Below are positions 56,714 through 64,000 of a DNA stretch of 64,000 bases, piece after piece. The DNA is from Calonectria ilicicola. Lineage: Eukaryota > Ascomycota > Sordariomycetes > Hypocreales > Nectriaceae. Location of the stretch: positions 2,418,001-2,482,000 of the forward strand of contig CP085834.1 in NCBI GenBank assembly GCA_020809705.1, written 5' to 3'. Each line of letters opens with the position of its first letter. Position 1 is the first letter of the stretch. The translations under genes were made by a program, and so were the position numbers. The notes under the pieces were generated by a model that saw only the letters and a list, made by a program, of their open reading frames with translations, searched no databases and was not told the DNA's origin.

Positions 56714-58154
56714 ATGGAAAAGGACAAGAAGATTGTCATCATTGGCGCAGGCATTTTCGGTCTCTCCACAGCGGCCCAACTTGCCAGCGAAGGCTATAAG
56801 AACATCACCATCCTGGACAGGCATATGCCCCCAGTTAGTTCGCCCCTCCCCCGTAGTGTTCCCGACGTGGGCTAAGACGTTTAGGTGCCCGATGGCTCGA
56901 GCTCAGACATCTCTCGAGTTGTCAGGATTGACTACGCAGACGAGGAGTACATGAGAGTCGCAAAGGAGGCTTACATGAGATGGTCCCGGAACCCACGGTA
57001 TAAGGACATTTTCCACTCAGCCCCTTACCTCCTCGTCTGCACCAGAAACGGAGAGCTTGTCACCTGGATTGACAAGACAACCTCGGCCCTGGACAAGTTC
57101 AATTTGCCCTGGGGTAAGCTGGAGGATGCCGCCGCCACGAAGCGGCGCTTCCCCATTCTCACCGGCGACCTGGCTCCGCCCAAGTTTATGGGCTACTACA
57201 ACGAGCAGGCCGGCTGGGTGGACGCGGGGAAGTGCGTTGTACAGCTTCGCGACGATTGTCTTCAGCTGGGCGTCTCCTTCATCTGCGGTCCGGCCGGCAC
57301 GGTGACGGGGCTGGACACTGATTCGCAAAACACCATCAAGTCTGTGCGCACGCTTGCAGGGACGCCGATTTACGGAGACCACTTCATCTTGACGGCCGGC
57401 GCTTGGTGCGCAAATCTTGTGCCTATGTACAAGTCGGTGCTCGCTGCGGCGCAGGTGGTTGGATACACGCCGCTCACAGACGAGGAGGTGGAAAAGTACA
57501 AGGACCTGCCCATGTACTCCAACACGTCCACGGGCTGGTTCAACTTCCCGCCTCACAAGGAGGCCAAGACGCTCAAGTTTGCGATTCACGGGTGGGGGTA
57601 CACGCGCGCCCCAGCTAGCAATGAGTCTGGCGGTGAGGCTTCCTGCACCTCTGTGCCTCCCCTAGTGCCTCCTCGCCAGCGCGCCAACTTTTGCCCCGTG
57701 GACGGCGAGGAGCGGCTGAGAAAAGGGCTGCGCGAGATCCTGCCAGAGCTGGCCGACCGCGCCTTTGAGCGCGTGGCAATGTGCTGGTACACGGACACGC
57801 CGACTGGTGATTTCATCATGGACTACCACCCAGACTACAAGAATCTCTTTGTTGGTGGCGCAGGAAGCGGACAGTAAGTTTTTTTTGTCCTGATGATATG
57901 ATCACGAAGGGGAAGCAATTGCTGACACAACACACAGCGCCTTCAAGTTCCTACCCGTTTTGGGCGAGTACATGTCTGCCGCAATCAAGAAGAAGCTTTC
58001 GCCTGCGCTTGCAGAGCGCTGGAGATTCAGGAAAGAGTATGCGGACTGCAAGGATGCGTTCCTAGGCGACGGCAGTAGAGGAGGACCAGCTCGCAGGGAG
58101 CTGTCGGTGCAAGAGAGAGGAAAATTGAGCGCAGAGGAGGTTGCGAAGCTGTAA
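56714..58154 (+). CDS. FAD-dependent amine oxidase, sarcosine/fructosyl-amino-acid/saccharopine oxidase type
   Basis: Three exons (56714-56833, 56885-57873, 57938-58154) give about 441 aa, with GT-AG introns of 51 and 64 nt. The Rossmann FAD motif is KIVIIGAGIFGLSTAAQLAS at the N-terminus. SSSDISRVVRIDYADEEYMR follows, as in fungal fructosyl amino acid and L-saccharopine/L-pipecolate oxidases. Near the C-terminus, MCWYTDTPTGDFIMDYHPDY places a Cys where this superfamily binds FAD covalently. LFVGGAGSG-HAFKFLPVLGEY closes the FAD site across the last intron. The enzyme should oxidise a secondary amine or amino-acid adduct and release H2O2. There is no signal peptide; whether a peroxisomal signal exists is doubtful, since it ends EVAKL. 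The substrate cannot be decided from sequence. Confidence 0.9.
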
Positions 58155-59152
58155 CGAGTGTACTGTATTAGATGAGAAACCACGAGGGAACCAATCAAAA
58201 TTCATTTTTCTTACGAACATGCCCCTGTTTGAATGCAGTCATTGACAGCATGGTGTCCACAATACCGGATACTTCGGGGTTCCACTCGAGGTCCGCGGCT
58301 ATCAACAGGTGGAGCTTGGCTCGGAATTCGGTTTTGAGGATACCGCGATTACCTTATCATGGTGAGGTTAGGCATGGGTGTTCCATAGGTTGCTGTGCGA
58401 CAGCTAACCTCCACATTCCTGTGATATGCCACTAAAGGGTTAGCTGGACTAATTCTCAATGTAGTTTCTATCCTGGCTGGGATTCAAATGATTATGCTAC
58501 ACCTGGTCAAGGATACGTATCGAGATTCTTCGTGTGTAGATTTTCTCTAGGGTCTTTGCAACTGTAATGTTATTCACGCGTGATTGTACTTGACCTAGAT
58601 TCCGGTTTAGAGTCACCCTGCCAAGCAATCCCTTTTAGGCGAAGGGCTTAGCAATGAGGTCTCCCTGTACAGCCACTGCAGATCAGTCACTTGTAGTTGG
58701 CGATCAAAAATACTCCTAGTTCTATCTAAGCTTCGGTTATAGATAATTATATTTAGCAATCAATTAGCCTGCCTTGAAAACAATGTTGCTGTCAACGTCA
58801 AGAAACTGGAAATTCGGAAACTCTTTTGGTCTCTGGTCTGAGTCACTGTCAAAGGCTGGGTATGAGCCTCATTATATGCATCTCACTGTGGTCATTAGGA
58901 CGTTTAAGCTCCTAATTGATTTATTTGGTGGTTAAGTAGAAGATAAATAAAGTAAAATAGCAAAGAATATACCGAATGGTCGAATAAAGCTGTTATTTAG
59001 CATGGATTTCGACAGCTTACTTAATCCTACGTTGGGGGCTCTACAATGCTAAACCTATGACACCTCGGAGCCATACTGTAAAAAACATATTTGGGCTTAA
59101 CTGGTAGCTACAGGAATCATTTAAATTGTTTCATCTAACATCATTCATTCTA
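58155..59152. other. Convergent intergenic region, no gene seen
   Basis: About 1 kb between the 3' ends of the FAD oxidase and the Zn2Cys6 gene. Moderately AT-rich, with no repeat or RNA gene noted. Confidence 0.5.
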
Positions 59153-61482
59153 TCAATAAGGGTCTTGTCCATTATCAGAAAAGAAATGAGAAATCAAATC
59201 GTCCAAGTCCAACTGCTCAAATTCCTCTGGACTGGACCAGAAAGAGTCGCTGAGGGTGCTCGCGGGATCTAGAACCTGCTCTTGGAATTCATTCTGTGTC
59301 AGAGGGTGGATGAAATGAGTCGTGATTCTGATTTTGACGTCCGCTCCGTGGCCGGAACGCACTGAGCTGTCATGAGGGGTAGCCGGGGGCTTCATCTGGC
59401 GGATGTTGGGATCCAAGAGTGTCCAGAATAACGATGGCTGGAAAGAAACCGAGACTCCCTTTTCATTATTCGTCTGCCCAGATGTGGTGTCTGAAATGAA
59501 TTGAAGTTTTTGGAGAACATGGAGCTGGTGCTTGTGTCAGGATTCATTCTCGCGGTGAATTTGCTGCGTGAGCGTACCTTGTGTGATATGTGTGGCCATG
59601 TTTCGGAAAGCCGACTTAAAAACTTCTTGCACCAGATCAAGTCCTCTTTAGCCCTTTGCGATACCTTTCCATCGCTCGCAAGTTGGAAAAGCCAGGGTAT
59701 TGTAGCCACTGCCGCGACCACGTCTCCAAGAATTGGGTCGCTAATTTGGAGTTGCTGGCTTTCGCAAAGGCGTAAGAGGCGAATAACCCAACCTGAGTGA
59801 AACAAAGCAAGATCAACGGTTTGCTGAAGAAAGAACTGTGGTTGAGGTCTATTGGCGCATTGGCGAATGGCGACAAGGTGGATGAAAGGGTGGTTGATGA
59901 TGGCCGGGGCAGCATGAGAGATGACCTGCATCAGCAGCCAAGGGATCCAGTATTCTCGCTGGTTTGCGATGTCAGCAAGCGATCTTTTGGGGAAAAGAAC
60001 ATTTCTGAACAAATGTTCATGGTGAAGCGTCGCCTCGTGTTCGAATAGTTTGCCGTTGAGTTTTGTATAGGCCGACTGAGGGTCCCATGGGTTTTCACCA
60101 TTCCCAAGTCTTATCTGATGAAGAAAAGTGGACACCTGCTCCCATGTGGAGACCATCTTGATCCAAAATACGGTGACGCCTGTATCGCTTACGATGCGGT
60201 CGGGATTAAATAGGTCTGATGGATAATCCTCTCTGACCGAAGGGAGTGCGGGTGGAATAGGTGGGCTGGAAAGAAGGCTCAACATGCCGTCATCCTCTGC
60301 AAGCGCGGAATGCCGCGGAGTGAAGATTCTTTCCAAGACGAACACACTCCAGTAGCACCTCGCGCTTAAGTCATTGTCGGGATATTCGTTGGGCGAGTCA
60401 CGCCTGGAAAGCATTCGAAACGATTCAAGTCGCGACGCTGTGCCGATCGTCATCCAGGCTTGACATGGGTTGCATGCTGCGGGACCACAAGTTAGCACGG
60501 ATACTTCGCGAGGTGAAAGTCGATAATACCCCAAACATCCCTCAAGGCTAGTAAACATAGAGACTGAACGACTTCCAGCTTTGCCGATCCCTGACAGGCC
60601 AAGAGCTTGACCGTTTCTTCTGCCGAATTGACATAGCACTCAACTGCGTCAGATTCCTTTCCTGAGTAGAACTCGTGAGTTGTAAGGCTGAGGGTGAGCG
60701 CTAGGAAACTCCATAATAGGTAAGGAGGCGAGGATGTTAGCCGAGCCTGCAAGCCCTGGAGACTAAACAGCGGCAGGGGTTGGAGGTGGATCTTGGTGCA
60801 GTAGACATCGATCAGGTGACTGAGGACTTCTGGAGGGGGGTCTGGGCTGAGAAACGAGTTAGCATAGTAAGTCAAGATAATTATTGGGGGCAGAAAATGG
60901 AATTTACACTGATAGTGTATAGTTAGACTTGGAGGGGAAGCCGGGCAGCTGGATTTCCACAGGCGATTCAAAGTCATCGTTTGCAAATGCCGGCCTAGGT
61001 TCATCTGTCGCATTGTTCAGGGCCTTGAACCGGGGTGCTGTGGTTGACCTGGGGTTTCAGTGTTAGTGGAACAACACATGGTATGATAAGTCAACACATA
61101 CTGTAAGCTCTGACAGAGATCTTTCACCTGCGACTCGAGTATGTGGAAACGATCTTTCAAGGTCGACTTTTTGGATCTTGATGATGGTGAGCGCCTGCAA
61201 GCAAAAGCACACATGGACTGACACGCACGGCTTTGGTCCTTTGTTCACTTTGGGTTTAGGTTGCCTGTTGGGCATCTCGACGACGCGGTAAACGCATTGC
61301 TTGTTCAGACGGAGACAGAATGAGCAAACTGGTTTTTCTGCGGTGCATTTGCTCTTCTTCTTGCTGCCACGACGCTAGTAAATCCACCACGTTGGTTCTT
61401 TTTTTCATGGGTGACGAGTGACGGCGTCTTACCGACAGGGTTCGCAAGCCTGCTTACTCCGTGGCTCTTGCGTGCTTGGCAT
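59153..61482 (-). CDS. Zn2Cys6 transcription factor with coiled-coil and fungal_trans-type domain
   Basis: Seven exons on the minus strand: 61482-61433, 61363-61249, 61166-61102, 61048-60908, 60846-60530, 60476-59578, 59473-59153, giving about 635 aa. The zinc cluster is C13-x2-C16-x6-C23-x6-C30-x2-C33-x6-C40 with a basic RKKKSK loop, split by intron 1 (69 nt). A short heptad-like segment (LKDRFHILESQVKDLCQSLQ) follows. The middle region holds the fungal-specific regulatory domain, including WMTIGTASRLESFRM. The C-terminus is acidic (EEFEQLDLDDLISHFF), resembling an activation region. Intron 2 (61248-61167) is the least certain. Intron 6 has two usable acceptors, giving different C-termini. 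Confidence 0.85.
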
Positions 61483-62016
61483 CTCGGCCGTGAGTTAGAT
61501 TTTAGATTTTTGCACCTTTATTTTTTTTCTCTCAAAACGTACAGCGACGATGAGATGTGATTGCCCTTCGGCTCGTGCTGCACCTGAGCCGAAGCTCGGA
61601 ATGCGCCATCAGCCGACCACGTGAGCGGGTGTGACTAGGACACGTCTACATTCTACCCCGCTGGCGCGAGCTCTCACGTGCCTGGCGTTATGATGACTGG
61701 TTTTCTGGTTAGTGCACTTCCCGTAATTGGTTAGGCGTAAAAGGGAGAAAAGTGTGTCTTGGCGTGTTGGCAGAAGGGAGACTGATGTCAGATTTTGGCT
61801 TGAGAATGCGGAGCAGTGATTGGATCTAGCGCAGACAACTGCATATGGACAATCACAAGGAATAAATACAGACAACTGATTCATGAGATTCATGAAGACG
61901 CGAGTAATGGTGTTCGGAACAACAAATTTAATGACAGAAACACCCCTCTTGAATTTGGTATCCGAAGTAACCTAAATAGTTGAAGAATCCACAACAGTGA
62001 GTTGTCAACTCCGGCA
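61483..62016. other. Intergenic, likely promoter of the Zn2Cys6 gene
   Basis: About 530 bp. It includes CACGTG-like CCACGTGAG near 61617 and CTCACGTGCC near 61673. Their function is not established. Confidence 0.45.
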
Positions 62017-63951
62017 TCAGCTCCCCATCATGCTACGTCTGTAGATTGGTTTAAAAAGCGATTGCTTATTATTAGTGAAGATCAATAAAGTAGCCTCGCG
62101 CCTCTTCATGAAATCGCCCACACTCCTATCCATATTCGCAAGTAACCCGACCGCAGAAATGGGCTCTGACACATCTCGAGCCTGCGAAAACAATAACCCT
62201 CGCTTTTTATAATTAAAGACAACTTTTTCGTGCGGATCATGCCCAGTCGAGATCAATTTCTTCATGGCGCGGGCAAATGAAGCCCAGCTCAATCTCTTTG
62301 TCGTGTCCAAGTAGTCGCTGTGAGGGCTTTCTTGTTGCATGTACCCATTGATGAGATAGTGCAAGTTCACCGTCGTTTTGTAAGGCTCTTTTGTGAGAAC
62401 GTCAAGGCATTCCCCGTGCCCTTGAAGGGCTGCGCAGTACACGGCCAAGGGATACCAATCCGGGTTCATCGCGGGGATATTTTTAGCAAGCCAAGTGAGT
62501 GTTTCGGCGTATCCCCACCACGCTGCAAGATGAAAAGCGTTGTTTCCAGCGTTAAGTTTAGGATCGTCACGCCCACGCCGAAACAATGATTTTTCATCCA
62601 GCTTCGCTCCGTAATTGAGAAGAAGCCTTGCCAGTTTCAGGCTCGTATCCTGCCCTACAAGTATTTTCGTTGCATTCACGGATTTTACGGTCGGCGGATG
62701 GCCCATCAAGGCAAGGTTCATTGGCGATTTGTAACCTGGGAACCTTTTATATCCATAGCTTCCGAGATTGGGGTCTGCTCCGTTTGCGAGTAGAAAGCGG
62801 ACAATGTTGACATGTCCTATGGCGACAGCTTCAACAAGGGGCTTTGAATAGGTTGGCAGATCCTCACACGGGTTTACTTGCGCCCCAGCAGAAACCAATG
62901 CCCAGACGCCGACTTCATTCCCGCGAGAAACCGCAAAAGTTAAAGCAGTTGCGAGTTTTGTTACCAGGTGCGGGAAGGCATAAGTAGCCTCGTCCACTAC
63001 GATATTAGGGTCTGCCAGGCACTGCAGAAGTGCAATCAGACAGTTGTTGTTTTCGGATTCCAAAGCGCTGTGTAAAGCTTCCTTGGTTGGCAATCCACCA
63101 TTGGCGATAGCAGATTTTATGGAGTCCCAGGTTGTCATAGGACCTATATTATTAATGCGACTCTGGATCTTGTCCTTGTCTCTCTTATTACTCAACTCCC
63201 GAGCGGCATAACTGAGTTTTAGAGTCTCCTCATCATGATATATTCTTCGTGCGATAGCCAAAATATCTGCACGCAAGTCTTCGATGCCTGTGAATGTGAG
63301 TCTGGCCAAGACATCAGGGCTAGTTGCTGGCTCGCCATCTAGGTTTGCAGAGTCATATTTTTTGACCGTGTACTCGCTTTCCAAACCTTGGTCGAAATTT
63401 GAAGATTCTTTCTCACGTAGAGGTTCAGGGTTAAATCTTGAGTCATTTATCTCTTTATCGGTCCCTTTGTCAGCTTGTGTATGGGCAGGCCAGGACTTTT
63501 GAGAGGCAGATTGGGAGATGTCATCCTTTATCATCATCTGCTGCATATCCTGAGCAACCAAGGTAGGGTCATCGAGCTGTCGCTGAAACTGGGGCGGTTC
63601 TGACGACAGTAACATAGTTGATGTATTTTTCAAAGCTGATGTATCGGGCACTGGAGCGGCCTCTGGTTCTTTGGATGATTCCAACTGAACTACCTCCGCC
63701 AAAGCTTTTGCTTTCATTAACTTCTTCTTCTGTTTATTGGACAGGCCAGCGTATTCATCGACATCGTCTTGCTTCTCTGATTCTAGTTCCGGTTCCGGGG
63801 AGGGAATCTTTGGGTTCTGCAGGTTTTCAAAATCGATAATATCTTGAAGGGGTTGTGTATGCTCTTTTGAAGGTTCAAGTTCGGTAGTACTTGGAGACAT
63901 TGTCGTGTTTAGAGTGCTCAAAGTTGACCAAGCCAAGGATGCCTCTGTCAT
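62017..63951 (-). CDS. Ankyrin-repeat protein
   Basis: A single frame of 644 aa starts at ATG 63949-63951. The first 200 residues are acidic and low-complexity, with a Lys-rich KQKKKLMKAKALAE stretch that may form a helix. From about residue 300 come degenerate ankyrin repeats: ALTFAVSRGNEVGVWALVSAG, PLVEAVAIGHVNIVRFLLAN followed by GADPNL, KLARLLLNYGAKLDE, AFHLAAWWGYAETLTWLAK and YCAALQGHGECLDVLTK. No catalytic domain or membrane segment is seen. A short insertion near 62690-62640 (VKSVNATKILVGQDTSL) could be an unspliced in-frame intron. The partners are unknown. Confidence 0.8.
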   Translation of the reverse strand: MTEASLAWSTLSTLNTTMSPSTTELEPSKEHTQPLQDIIDFENLQNPKIPSPEPELESEKQDDVDEYAGLSNKQKKKLMKAKALAEVVQLESSKEPEAAPVPDTSALKNTSTMLLSSEPPQFQRQLDDPTLVAQDMQQMMIKDDISQSASQKSWPAHTQADKGTDKEINDSRFNPEPLREKESSNFDQGLESEYTVKKYDSANLDGEPATSPDVLARLTFTGIEDLRADILAIARRIYHDEETLKLSYAARELSNKRDKDKIQSRINNIGPMTTWDSIKSAIANGGLPTKEALHSALESENNNCLIALLQCLADPNIVVDEATYAFPHLVTKLATALTFAVSRGNEVGVWALVSAGAQVNPCEDLPTYSKPLVEAVAIGHVNIVRFLLANGADPNLGSYGYKRFPGYKSPMNLALMGHPPTVKSVNATKILVGQDTSLKLARLLLNYGAKLDEKSLFRRGRDDPKLNAGNNAFHLAAWWGYAETLTWLAKNIPAMNPDWYPLAVYCAALQGHGECLDVLTKEPYKTTVNLHYLINGYMQQESPHSDYLDTTKRLSWASFARAMKKLISTGHDPHEKVVFNYKKRGLLFSQARDVSEPISAVGLLANMDRSVGDFMKRREATLLIFTNNKQSLFKPIYRRSMMGS

Positions 63952-64000
63952 GACGCCGTTGGATTCAGTATGGTTTAGTACAGTGGGTTGTTTCGCGAAT

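Noticed and set aside
57017..57589. 190-aa minus-strand frame
   Set aside because: Antisense shadow of the FAD oxidase exon, with no domain of its own.

Overview
The window looks like chromosomal DNA of a filamentous ascomycete (Pezizomycotina). It has short introns of about 47-116 nt with CTAAC/CTGAC-type branch sites, fungal-specific Zn2Cys6 regulators, an intron-containing tRNA-Leu, a spliceosomal U2 snRNA, and transposons wrecked by C-to-T changes of the RIP (repeat-induced point mutation) kind. The species cannot be named from the sequence. All multi-exon models were built by hand from splice signals and protein-family knowledge.

Region 1 (1-8.8 kb) is very AT-rich, contains no intact gene and consists of two degenerate Ty3/Gypsy chromovirus copies. 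Copy A (1-5878) still shows gag zinc-knuckle, reverse transcriptase, RNase H, integrase and chromodomain traces. Copy B (about 5880-8797) is 5'-truncated, starting inside RNase H. Both end in the same roughly 160-bp terminal sequence. Small repeats (12-bp units, TTGAA units) mark the edge to normal-GC DNA, followed by 1.6 kb of unassigned sequence.

Region 2 (10.7-24 kb) holds a U2 snRNA (minus), a GC-rich gene for an unknown Cys-motif protein, a three-exon phosphatidylinositol-synthase homologue with one altered catalytic-motif residue, a tiny secreted protein, a Thr/Val-rich secreted protein, tRNA-Leu(AAG), a membrane-anchored aspartic-protease-fold protein that has lost its catalytic motifs, and a secreted M6-like metalloprotease.

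Region 3 (27-34.2 kb) is a potassium-uptake neighbourhood: a HAK/KUP transporter and a membrane RING-H2 protein on the plus strand face a nine-exon TRK transporter on the minus strand. The two classic fungal K+ uptake systems lie within 7 kb of each other with a candidate E3 ubiquitin ligase between them.

Region 4 (34-64 kb) has a Zn2Cys6 regulator, a fungal-specific protein with CEKEVV repeats, a single-pass membrane protein, an Hsp70-like gene broken by one in-frame TAG, a 247-bp MITE with 38-bp inverted repeats, a membrane-anchored M19 dipeptidase, a Bni4-like protein, a FAD amine oxidase, a second Zn2Cys6 regulator and an ankyrin-repeat protein.

The most unusual thread is splicing. Three genes (HAK, dipeptidase, Bni4-like) each need a GC-AG intron with the same donor, GCAAGT, to give the family-expected protein. 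Other points are the HAK-RING-TRK arrangement, the AR-to-AS change in the PI synthase homologue, the pseudo-aspartyl protease, the nonsense codon in the Hsp70-like gene, and the MITE.
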